From: Deltaproteobacteria bacterium
GTDB lineage: Bacteria > Desulfobacterota > DSM-4660 > Desulfatiglandales > HGW-15
Length of the DNA: 8,262 bases
Assembly (NCBI GenBank): GCA_030671095.1
Contig: DAOVAK010000093.1
Span: 1 to 8,262 of the forward strand
Direction: 5' to 3'
The translations under genes were made by a program, and so were the position numbers. This document shows positions 1-6,260 of this stretch, in pieces; the stretch's first letter is position 1; every line of letters starts with the position of its first letter. Below the pieces are notes generated by a model. That model was not told the DNA's origin, did no database searches, and worked only from the letters and a program-made list of their open reading frames with translations.

Positions 1-189
1 GACATCCAAGCCACCCATCCCGGGCATGATCATATCGAGAAACACGAGCTGAGGCTTCACTTCTTGAAACCTGCTTATGGCCGTTGGCCCATCCAAGGCC
101 GTGTGCACATCGTGACCCTTGGAACTTAGAAATTCCTCCAACACATTACAGGCTTCAACTTCATCATCGACCACTAAAATTCTTCCCAT
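1..189 (-). CDS. Response regulator receiver domain protein (partial, cut by window edge)
   Basis: This is the N-terminal 63 residues of a CheY-like phosphoacceptor domain; the rest lies beyond base 1. The translation begins MGRILVVDDEVEACNVLEEF. It shows the acidic pair D8-D9 after strand beta1 and the phosphoacceptor Asp at D52 in VFLDMIMPGMGG, with the usual M-P-G-M-x-G turn after it. The ATG at 189 is preceded by AAGGAG (199-204) with 9-nt spacing. It lies 30 bp downstream of the sensor kinase on the same strand, so it is very probably the cognate regulator, phosphorylated by that kinase in the cytoplasm. Whether it carries an output domain (DNA-binding, sigma54-activating or other) or is a stand-alone receiver cannot be seen. 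Confidence 0.93.
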   Translation of the reverse strand, partial: MGRILVVDDEVEACNVLEEFLSSKGHDVHTALDGPTAISRFQEVKPQLVFLDMIMPGMGGLDV

Positions 190-219
190 AACTCAAGGCT
201 CCTTTCTAAAGTCTGATAG

Positions 220-1899
220 CTACTGGAGTTCTCCATCAACGGGGAGCTCAATAAAAAAAGAAGCTCCTCCCCATTCATTGTTTTCTGCCCACATTCTACC
301 ATCATGTTCATGTATAATGCTGTAGGAAATGAAAAGTCCCAGGCCTATGCCCTGTCCGGGATCTTTGGTGGTGAAAAAGGGATCAAAGACCTTATCCATG
401 TGGCTGTTGTCAATACCCGTACCCGTGTCGGAAATGATGACTTGCACATAATCCCCTGGGGCGGATAGTCCCGTTGCTATTCCAAGTGTCCTGGTTTTAC
501 TACCTGCCATCGCCTCGGTGGCATTGTGAATGAGATTAAAGATAACCTGCGCAATCCTATCTTTATCCAGAGGTATCGAGGGCAGAGCCGTATCGTACTG
601 AACATCCGTCTTGATGTCATACTCCTTGAATTGAGGGCGGCTCAGGACCAAGGTATGCTGGATAATCTCGTTTAGGTCACCCATGGAAATGTGCTTTTTC
701 GAACTGCGAGAAAACTGTCCCAGATCTTCGGTAAATTCAACAATGCGATTTAGCTGATCTTTGCAGATACTGAGTGTGTTCTTTACCGGTCCCGGAAGCT
801 CCTCCTTTTGTCCTAACAATTGAAGCCTCATGGATATGATGTTGACAGGGTTGAGAATTTCATGTGCGACCGCTGCCGAAAGCCTTCCAATGGCGGCAAG
901 TTTCTCAGACTGCACCAACATATCTCTCGTTTCCTGGAGTTCTTGACATGTTTTTCTCAGGGCCTCCTCTGCTCGCGTTCGATCAGCCAGCTCTTTTTTT
1001 AACGCATCATATAGTTGGGCGTTTTGTATGGCGACTGCCGCCGTGTCAGCTAAACCGCCAAGTAACTGCAGGTCCTCCTTTCGGAATCCGTAAGGCAATC
1101 CTATGGAGTCCACATAAATGATGCCGCGGGTCTCTCCTTCATACTTCACTGGCACACACATCACTGACATGACATTCATAACCTGTATGCTTTTCGAAAT
1201 GTCAGCCTCGTCTGCAAGGCTTGTGTTGGACATCATTACCGGTTCACCTTCCTCTATTACCCTGTTGACTATGGTCCTGCTGTAGTTGATTTTGGGGAGA
1301 AGTCCCCCTTTAGCGCTCATTCTCGTCTTTGAAACCACCTCTTCCAGTTGGCCCGTGTCCTTGTCTAAGAGCAGTATGGCGCCCCGATTGATTCTATTCA
1401 GCAGCTTCATAATCTGATCTATCACTTCGTGCAGTACTTCACGGATATTATGGGATTTGGCAAAAATATTAGAGACTCTGAGAAGTAATCCCACAGTCCG
1501 CGTATAGTCGCGGGATTCATGTTTTTTGAGTAAAGACTCACTCGTGTCGAAGGGCGTTTTTTCTGTTTCTGTGGGGTATGCTTGAGCCAAGTATTCTCCT
1601 GAGGCCTCTTTTTGTAATGATAGGACACTGTTTCCTACGACAAAACTATTCCCTTTTCTTATCTCTACCTCGACGCCTGGCTCTATCTTCTGTCCGTCGA
1701 TAAAGACGCCTTGAAAACTGCTCACATCTACGATGAAGATCTTACCGTCCTTATTTAGAAGCTTTGCATGATTCCGTGAAACGCCCATCTCTGAGAGACA
1801 TATATCATTGTCATGAGACCTCCCGACTGTGGTGATTCCATCATTGAGGACAAAGGTGCTGCCCCTGTGTGGACCGTCAATGACGTATAATTTGTTCAA
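220..1899 (-). CDS. Cytosolic FHA-GAF sensor histidine kinase
   Basis: A hybrid-input sensor kinase of about 559 residues, with no membrane segment from this start. Domain order, numbered from the TTG at 1899: FHA at about 1-95 (VGRSHDND, then SRNHAKL, the phosphothreonine-binding signature); GAF at about 140-297; a short coiled coil (KKELADRTRAEEALRK); HisKA with the phosphorylatable His in LSAAVAHEILNPVN (about residue 346); and HATPase_c with an N box (NLIHNATEAM), G1 (SDTGTGID), F box (FDPFFTTK) and G2 (GQGIGLGL). It should autophosphorylate and pass phosphate to the receiver protein encoded downstream. The frame stays open to a TTG at 2028, adding 43 residues with no family similarity and no Shine-Dalgarno site. 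I prefer TTG 1899 because the FHA strand begins there and a G7 tract (1906-1912) sits 6 nt upstream; this start remains uncertain. Ligand and target genes are unknown. Confidence 0.92.
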   Translation of the reverse strand: MNKLYVIDGPHRGSTFVLNDGITTVGRSHDNDICLSEMGVSRNHAKLLNKDGKIFIVDVSSFQGVFIDGQKIEPGVEVEIRKGNSFVVGNSVLSLQKEASGEYLAQAYPTETEKTPFDTSESLLKKHESRDYTRTVGLLLRVSNIFAKSHNIREVLHEVIDQIMKLLNRINRGAILLLDKDTGQLEEVVSKTRMSAKGGLLPKINYSRTIVNRVIEEGEPVMMSNTSLADEADISKSIQVMNVMSVMCVPVKYEGETRGIIYVDSIGLPYGFRKEDLQLLGGLADTAAVAIQNAQLYDALKKELADRTRAEEALRKTCQELQETRDMLVQSEKLAAIGRLSAAVAHEILNPVNIISMRLQLLGQKEELPGPVKNTLSICKDQLNRIVEFTEDLGQFSRSSKKHISMGDLNEIIQHTLVLSRPQFKEYDIKTDVQYDTALPSIPLDKDRIAQVIFNLIHNATEAMAGSKTRTLGIATGLSAPGDYVQVIISDTGTGIDNSHMDKVFDPFFTTKDPGQGIGLGLFISYSIIHEHDGRMWAENNEWGGASFFIELPVDGELQ

Positions 1900-2052
1900 A
1901 ATACGCCCCCCCGTTTTGATAGCACCAAGGCCAAGTCCCAACAACCCTTGGAACAAACGACCGCCAAGAGCTGGAACAGGCGGTGAGAGGAAAAGAGAGA
2001 CGCTCCTGGCGCAAGCTCTCTCAGGCAAAGGTATCCATTGTCACACTATAGA

Positions 2053-2081
2053 AGTATAAAATAAGAGCAATACAGTGTCAA
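2053..2081 (-). promoter_or_regulatory. Near-consensus sigma70 promoter of the kinase-regulator operon
   Basis: Read on the minus strand: -35 TTGACA (2081-2076), a 17-nt spacer, and -10 TATACT (2058-2053), which is 6/6 and 5/6 to consensus. Predicted transcription start is near 2046. That leaves a leader of roughly 147 nt if translation begins at TTG 1899. A five-codon reading frame (ATG GAT ACC TTT GCC TGA) opens at the 5' end of this leader; I see no reason to call it functional. Confidence 0.75.
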
Positions 2082-2094
2082 TTGGCTAACCAAT
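2081..2094. promoter_or_regulatory. Inverted repeat abutting the -35 box (possible operator)
   Basis: ATTGGCTAACCAAT is a 5+5 bp dyad (ATTGG / CCAAT) with a 4-bp centre. It starts on the last base of the -35 hexamer of the minus-strand promoter, where an activator touching RNA polymerase or a repressor could bind. The arms are perfect but short, so this is a candidate only. Confidence 0.35.
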
Positions 2095-2231
2095 ACAAGA
2101 TAGGGTGGTGCCGCGGCTTTAAGGATTATCTCGTATAGGCCAAGGGCTCGCCATACCCCTTTTATTCCTTGGTCGGGTGTAGTACCCTTACGTTTACTCT
2201 TCACCTCAAATAGTCCGCAGGGGGCTTAACT
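2095..2231 (+). other. Upstream region of the DUF456 gene with T-box-like core and competing stems
   Basis: No gene is visible here. On the plus strand AGGGTGGTGCCGCG (2102-2115) differs by one base (G for A) from the T-box antiterminator core AGGGTGGNACCGCG. Downstream, GGCCAAGG (2138-2145) can pair with CCTTGGTC (2167-2174; one G-U pair), while the overlapping AAGGG (2142-2146) can pair with CCCTT (2157-2161), so the two stems exclude each other. A small GGGT/ACCC hairpin follows (2175-2187). No U-run follows the stems, so a standard intrinsic terminator is not supported, and I could not find a T-box stem I or specifier loop. No convincing plus-strand promoter was found. Confidence 0.3.
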
Positions 2232-2711
2232 TTGGCAATAGCATTGATAATCCTGGGACTCCTTTGTGCACTGATTGGTCTTGTGGGATGTATTTTTCCC
2301 GTCATCCCGGGGCCTCCTCTCAGTTTCTTGGCCCTGATTCTCCTCTCTTTTGCCAGGAATTGGGAGCCATTTAGTTCAACCTTCTTGATTATCATGGGAG
2401 GCTTGGCCGTGTTGGTGAGCATCCTGGACTATGTGGTTCCTGTGGTTGGGGCGAAAAAATACGGGGCATCAAAATGGGGGGTCTGGATTTCAATGATAGG
2501 GATGCTCATTGGCGTGCTGTTCTTCCCACCCTGGGGCATGCTTATTGGGGCCTTCATAGGCGCTTTGGCTGGTGAGCTGCTAGCTGGAAAAGAAGGGAGA
2601 AAATCCCTTCGAGCGGCTTGGGGTGTTTTTGTGGGAAACGTGGTGAGCATTGGAGTCAAACTCGCCTATTGCGGAGCGATCATCTTCTTTTATGTGAAAG
2701 AGATGTTTTAA
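2232..2711 (+). CDS. DUF456 family integral membrane protein
   Basis: A 159-residue, strongly hydrophobic protein matching the DUF456 family, normally about 160 residues. Family hallmarks visible: an N-terminal helix (about 2-20), the loop FPVIPGPPL (22-30), a second helix (about 30-40), a third (about 50-72) ending in LDYVVPVVGAKKYGASKWG, then glycine-rich helices (about 84-117) with GxxxG-type spacing around GAFIGALAGELLAG, and a last helix (about 130-153). The function of the family is not known; it lies in the inner membrane. Translation starts at TTG 2232, the first possible start after an in-frame stop at 2211, with AGGGGG (2219-2224) 7 nt upstream. It is the first gene of a probable plus-strand unit and is followed after 81 bp by the HisF gene. 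Its 5' region is shared with the divergent kinase promoter. Confidence 0.9.
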   Translation: MAIALIILGLLCALIGLVGCIFPVIPGPPLSFLALILLSFARNWEPFSSTFLIIMGGLAVLVSILDYVVPVVGAKKYGASKWGVWISMIGMLIGVLFFPPWGMLIGAFIGALAGELLAGKEGRKSLRAAWGVFVGNVVSIGVKLAYCGAIIFFYVKEMF

Positions 2712-2792
2712 ACAAATAACAAGATTCCTTGCCCAGGAGAGGCATACACTGCGTTTCTGGAGAAGGTTCAGAATTGAAAGGAGGGGAAAGAG

Positions 2793-3557
2793 ATGGAGAC
2801 CATTAAGATTATGCCCTGTCTAGATATGAAAGAGGGGCGGGTCGTCAAAGGCATCCACTTTGTCGACCTGAGGGACGCGGGTGATCCGGTGGAGAATGCA
2901 CAATTCTATGAGAAGGAAGGGGCGGACGAACTGGCGATGTTGGACATCGCAGCTACCATAGAAAACCGTAAGACAAGGCTGGAATGGGTGAAAAACGTCT
3001 CCTCGGTGATATCGATCCCATTGACGGTTGGGGGCGGTATTAGCAGTCTGGAAGACATGGAATTGGTCCTTGAGGCAGGAGCCAACAAGATATCCATGAA
3101 TAGCGCTCCAGTCCGAAATCCTGACCTTGTCCGTGAGGCAGCTGAAGAGTATGGAAGCGAGAGCGTCACTGTGGCCATTGATGCGAGGAGAAATAAGGAG
3201 ATGGCTTCTGGCTTTGAACTGGTTGTGGCAGGCGGGACCAAGCCCGTAGGGAAGGATGCCATTGAATGGGCAAAGGAGTGTCAGAAACTGGGCGCAGGCG
3301 TTCTTCTTCCCACAAGCATGGACGGCGACGGCACCCAAACTGGTTATGATTTAGAGTTTACCAAGGCCATTTCGGATGCGGTGGATGTGCCCGTAGTTGC
3401 TTCAGGGGGCGCGGGAAACCTGGAACATTTCTATGAAGCCGTTGCAGAAGGGGGTGCCCAAATTTTGCTCGCTGCTTCGGTTTTCCACTACCGCACCCTA
3501 AGTATAAGAGAGGTTAAAGAGTACTTGAAAAACAAGGGCCTGAAGGTGGCACTCTAA
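2793..3557 (+). CDS. hisF: Imidazole glycerol phosphate synthase subunit HisF (cyclase)
   Basis: A full-length (254 residue) HisF (beta/alpha)8 barrel. In histidine biosynthesis HisF uses ammonia delivered by the glutaminase HisH to turn PRFAR into imidazole glycerol phosphate and AICAR. Visible motifs: IMPCLDM with catalytic D11, VVKG, LRDAGDPVE, GADEL, the phosphate-loop TVGGGI (78-83), AIDARR with catalytic D130, SMDGDGT, ASGGAG (203-208) and LAASVFH. The ATG at 2793 has AGGAGG (2779-2784) at 8-nt spacing. Unusually, no hisH, hisA or other his gene is nearby; the neighbours are DUF456 and a lytic transglycosylase gene. Aligned by eye to Thermotoga maritima HisF, the ammonia-gate residues are K5 (for R5), E46, K99 and V170 (for E167), and LLTSIDRDGT has become LPTSMDGDGT. 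It may be the genome's only HisF or a divergent paralogue. Confidence 0.93.
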   Translation: METIKIMPCLDMKEGRVVKGIHFVDLRDAGDPVENAQFYEKEGADELAMLDIAATIENRKTRLEWVKNVSSVISIPLTVGGGISSLEDMELVLEAGANKISMNSAPVRNPDLVREAAEEYGSESVTVAIDARRNKEMASGFELVVAGGTKPVGKDAIEWAKECQKLGAGVLLPTSMDGDGTQTGYDLEFTKAISDAVDVPVVASGGAGNLEHFYEAVAEGGAQILLAASVFHYRTLSIREVKEYLKNKGLKVAL

Positions 3558-3594
3558 GCGGCTCTTTGGTATAGCCCCGTATAGAAAAAATGCG

Positions 3595-5064
3595 ATGAAG
3601 CGGTCATCAATCATACCCGTACTGGTCTGCGTCCTCATCCTGTCCCTTTCCCAGTCCGTTTTATGCAAAGACTATCCCTTTCCCCATCCACTGGATAGAC
3701 ACCTCTCGGAAAGGTACACGGATGATCTGAGCGGTCTCCTGGATAGGCGGTACATTCGGGTCTTGACCACTCTTAATAAGACCAATTTCTTCCTTTCTGA
3801 GGGGAAGTTCTTTGGGTTCGAGTATTCGCTTCTGAAACAATATAAGAAGTTCCTGAACAAGGAGATTAAGAGGCGTGAACTGAAAGTTGTCCTGGAATTC
3901 ATCCCTGTTGGGCGTGACCGGCTCATCTCCAGTTTGGTGGAAGGGTATGGGGATATTGCAGCGGCAGGTCTCACCATCACGCCCAAACGCCTTTTGCACG
4001 TGGATTTCACGAATCCCTATCTCACCGCCATTAATGAAGTGCTTGTTACCCATAAGGGAGTTCCGTTGTTAGATTCACTTGAAGATTTGTCTGGACATAG
4101 GGTATTTGTCAGAGAGAGCAGCAGTTATTATGAAAGCCTCACAGCACTTAATGCGAAGCTTAGGAATTCGGGAAAACGTCCCGTGCGGATTATGAAGGCG
4201 GATGAGAATCTAGAGACGGAGGATATCCTGGAACTGGTGAACACGGGAGCGATCAAGATGACCGTCTCTGATAGCCATATCGCCGGGATTTGGTCAGGCA
4301 TGCTCAAAAACCTGAGGGTCCACAAGAATATTAAGCTTCGCTCCGGGGCAAAGATTGCATGGATGATTAGGAAGAACAACCCGGAACTGAAGGGGAGTCT
4401 GAACCGGTTCTTGAAAAAACATCGTAAAGGCACGCTGCTAGGAAATATCTATTTCAACCGATACTACAAGGAAAACCCTTGGATCAAGAACCCGCTTCGC
4501 CCTGGGGCACAGGATAAGTTTCAACACTGCAAACCTCTGTTCAAGAGCTATGCGGCCCGATATGGATTTGATTGGCTTCTTATTGTGGCCATGGCGTATC
4601 AGGAATCTGGCCTGAATCACAAAAAGAAGAGCCCCGGAGGGGCTCTGGGTATTATGCAGGTTCGGCCTGAAACGGCGAAAGACAAAAAGATAGGCATCAA
4701 GAAGGTCCACCTTTTGGAAAACAATATTCACGCCGGTGTGAAGTACCTGGCATTTTTGAGAGATCACTATTTCAAGGATCCAGAGATCCTACCGCGGAAC
4801 CAGGTTCGGTTCGCCCTGGCCTCATACAATGCAGGCCCGGCTAAAATAAGGAGGGCCAGGTCATTAGCAGAGGAGATGAGACTGGATCCCAACAGCTGGT
4901 TCCGTAATGTGGAGTTGGCAACGCTTAAGCTCGTGGGGCAAGAGACGGTGCGATACGTCAGCAACATAAATAAGTATTATGTGATTTATAGGAACGCCCT
5001 GGAAAGAGGAGAAATTCGAGAAAAGGAAAAGGAGCAAATAGAAAGAGAAAGACAGGATCCATAA
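3595..5064 (+). CDS. mltF: MltF-like lytic murein transglycosylase (SBP_bac_3 + SLT domains)
   Basis: A 489-residue, two-domain envelope enzyme. Residues 1-24 form a signal peptide; SVLC-K resembles a lipobox only weakly, so lipidation at C24 is uncertain. Residues about 53-285 are a family-3 solute-binding-like domain (RVLTTLNKTNFF; GYGDIAAAGLTITPKR; VDFTNPYL), regulatory in MltF. Residues about 312-470 are the SLT lysozyme-like domain: catalytic Glu337 in AYQESGLNH, then GALGIMQVRPETA, NIHAGVKYL and ASYNAGPAKI, ending in YVSNINKYY. The enzyme cleaves the MurNAc-GlcNAc bond of peptidoglycan to give 1,6-anhydroMurNAc ends. A highly charged tail (RGEIREKEKEQIERERQDP) closes the protein. It lies 37 bp after hisF and is probably co-transcribed. 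The ATG at 3595 has no clear Shine-Dalgarno site, and an out-of-frame ATG overlaps just upstream, suggesting weak or coupled initiation. Confidence 0.9.
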   Translation: MKRSSIIPVLVCVLILSLSQSVLCKDYPFPHPLDRHLSERYTDDLSGLLDRRYIRVLTTLNKTNFFLSEGKFFGFEYSLLKQYKKFLNKEIKRRELKVVLEFIPVGRDRLISSLVEGYGDIAAAGLTITPKRLLHVDFTNPYLTAINEVLVTHKGVPLLDSLEDLSGHRVFVRESSSYYESLTALNAKLRNSGKRPVRIMKADENLETEDILELVNTGAIKMTVSDSHIAGIWSGMLKNLRVHKNIKLRSGAKIAWMIRKNNPELKGSLNRFLKKHRKGTLLGNIYFNRYYKENPWIKNPLRPGAQDKFQHCKPLFKSYAARYGFDWLLIVAMAYQESGLNHKKKSPGGALGIMQVRPETAKDKKIGIKKVHLLENNIHAGVKYLAFLRDHYFKDPEILPRNQVRFALASYNAGPAKIRRARSLAEEMRLDPNSWFRNVELATLKLVGQETVRYVSNINKYYVIYRNALERGEIREKEKEQIERERQDP

Positions 5065-5081
5065 GGGAAGAATTCAGGGCC

Positions 5082-5110
5082 TTGACAAGGGCTCTATGCC
5101 AGAATACCAT
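5082..5110 (+). promoter_or_regulatory. Candidate sigma70 promoter of the plus-strand radical-SAM gene
   Basis: TTGACA (5082-5087), a 17-nt spacer and TACCAT (5105-5110) give 6/6 and 4/6 matches to consensus. Predicted start is near 5117, about 76 nt ahead of the ATG at 5193. The site lies just after the mltF stop, so the radical-SAM gene probably has its own promoter. A 5-bp hairpin (GCCTT gaca AGGGC) overlaps the -35 box but is not a terminator. Confidence 0.5.
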
Positions 5111-5177
5111 CGTTTCAGAATCAAGGCAAAACTAACCTCCCCCATCCTTGAAAAATGGGGCTGTGACCCTCAACCGC

Positions 5178-5184
5178 AGAGGGG
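5178..5184 (+). promoter_or_regulatory. Ribosome binding site that decides the radical-SAM start
   Basis: AGAGGGG lies 8 nt before the ATG at 5193. The in-frame ATG at 5148 has only pyrimidine-rich sequence upstream. Starting at 5193 also puts the twin-arginine motif at residues 5-6, the normal position for a Tat leader. Confidence 0.6.
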
Positions 5185-5192
5185 TTTTCTTC

Positions 5193-6248
5193 ATGGCGAT
5201 ATCTCGCCGAGATTTCCTTAAACGTTCTCTCATCCTTGGCGGCTCCCTTCTCTGCTCTCCCGCCTCTCTTCATGCCTTTGAAAAAAAGAAAGAACCGTGG
5301 CGGCCCGCCTATGACAGATTGGAGGATGAGGGTAAACTGGCGGAGAGGATTGAACAGGCCCATGCTATTTTCGAGTCGTGCGAACTCTGTCCCCGGCAGT
5401 GTGGCGTGAATCGGCTGAAGGGCGAAAAAGGATTCTGCCAGGCTCCTGGGGACGTTGTCATCTACAGCGCCCAACCCCATTTTGGTGAGGAGATATCACT
5501 GGTAGGCGAACATGGCTCTGGCACCATCTTTTTCTCTAACTGCAATCTGCGCTGCATCTTCTGCCAGAACTGGCCCATTTCCCATGAGGGCAGGGGAAGG
5601 AAAGTAAAGGATGAATATCTGGCGGAACAGATGCTCCATCTCCAGAAGATGGGCTGCCATAATATCAACCTGGTGACGCCCACCCACGTGATGCCAAACA
5701 TCCTCAGTGCCACACGGATGGCCTTGAAAAAAGGTTTGAGTATTCCTTTAGTTTACAACACGAGTGGATACGAGCGCGTGGAGATCCTGAAGATCTTGGA
5801 GGGCATCGTGGATATCTATTTGCCTGATATGAAATATATGGATGCGGATCAGGCGCAAAAGTATTCATCCGGTGCCTCTGACTACCCTGAGATGGCAAAG
5901 GGCGCGATCATCGAAATGAACCGGCAGGTGGGAGGACATCTGACCGATAAGCGAGGAATAGCCTTAAGGGGGCTCATGATCAGACACCTGGTTATGCCCA
6001 ACCGGGTGGCCGGGACAGAGAAATTCACAAAGTGGGTGGCTGAGAACCTTTCTAAATCCACTTATGTGAACGTCATGGCGCAATATCGTGTGGAATACAA
6101 AGCCTTTGAATATCCGAAAATCGCTCGCGGGATCACCGTGGAGGAATTTCTGGAAGCGATGGACTGGGCCGAAAAATATGGGTTGACCCATCTCGACCCT
6201 CACTCTGTGGCGCTCAAGGACTTCTACGCCCGAGGCCGATCAGGCTGA
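5193..6248 (+). CDS. Tat-leader radical SAM protein, PflX-like (COG1313 type)
   Basis: A 351-residue radical-SAM protein related to the PflX-type 'putative pyruvate formate-lyase activating enzyme' family. The N-terminus MAISRRDFLKRSLILGGSLL is a classic twin-arginine leader: R5-R6 in SRRDFLK, a hydrophobic stretch, and a possible cleavage after LHA (residue 28). Next comes a four-cysteine motif, C63-x2-C66-x3-C70 (CELCPRQC) with C82 in KGFC, then the radical-SAM triad C117-x3-C121-x2-C124 (CNLRCIFC), which binds the [4Fe-4S] cluster that cleaves S-adenosylmethionine. NINLVTPTHV (158-167) and DIYLPDMKY (207-215) are typical of the family. The substrate is unknown; calling it a PFL activase would be an over-reading. 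It has its own candidate promoter and converges on a second Tat-leader radical-SAM gene with 12 bp between stops. An export leader on a SAM-dependent enzyme is unusual. Confidence 0.88.
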   Translation: MAISRRDFLKRSLILGGSLLCSPASLHAFEKKKEPWRPAYDRLEDEGKLAERIEQAHAIFESCELCPRQCGVNRLKGEKGFCQAPGDVVIYSAQPHFGEEISLVGEHGSGTIFFSNCNLRCIFCQNWPISHEGRGRKVKDEYLAEQMLHLQKMGCHNINLVTPTHVMPNILSATRMALKKGLSIPLVYNTSGYERVEILKILEGIVDIYLPDMKYMDADQAQKYSSGASDYPEMAKGAIIEMNRQVGGHLTDKRGIALRGLMIRHLVMPNRVAGTEKFTKWVAENLSKSTYVNVMAQYRVEYKAFEYPKIARGITVEEFLEAMDWAEKYGLTHLDPHSVALKDFYARGRSG

Positions 6249-6260
6249 AATCATCTGCAT

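Noticed and set aside
2820..3338. 172-codon open frame on the minus strand inside hisF
   Set aside because: It is antisense to a clear HisF, has no recognisable domain and is rich in Cys, His and Phe as shadow frames often are.
3661..4053. 130-codon minus-strand frame inside the mltF-like gene
   Set aside because: A shadow of the solute-binding domain coding sequence, with no motif or ribosome site.
2793..5064. Histidine biosynthesis operon
   Set aside because: Only hisF is present; the neighbours are a DUF456 gene and a lytic transglycosylase gene.
5148..5192. Upstream ATG extending the plus-strand radical-SAM protein by 15 residues
   Set aside because: No ribosome site at 5148; the ATG at 5193 has AGAGGGG at 8 nt and places the twin-arginine motif correctly.
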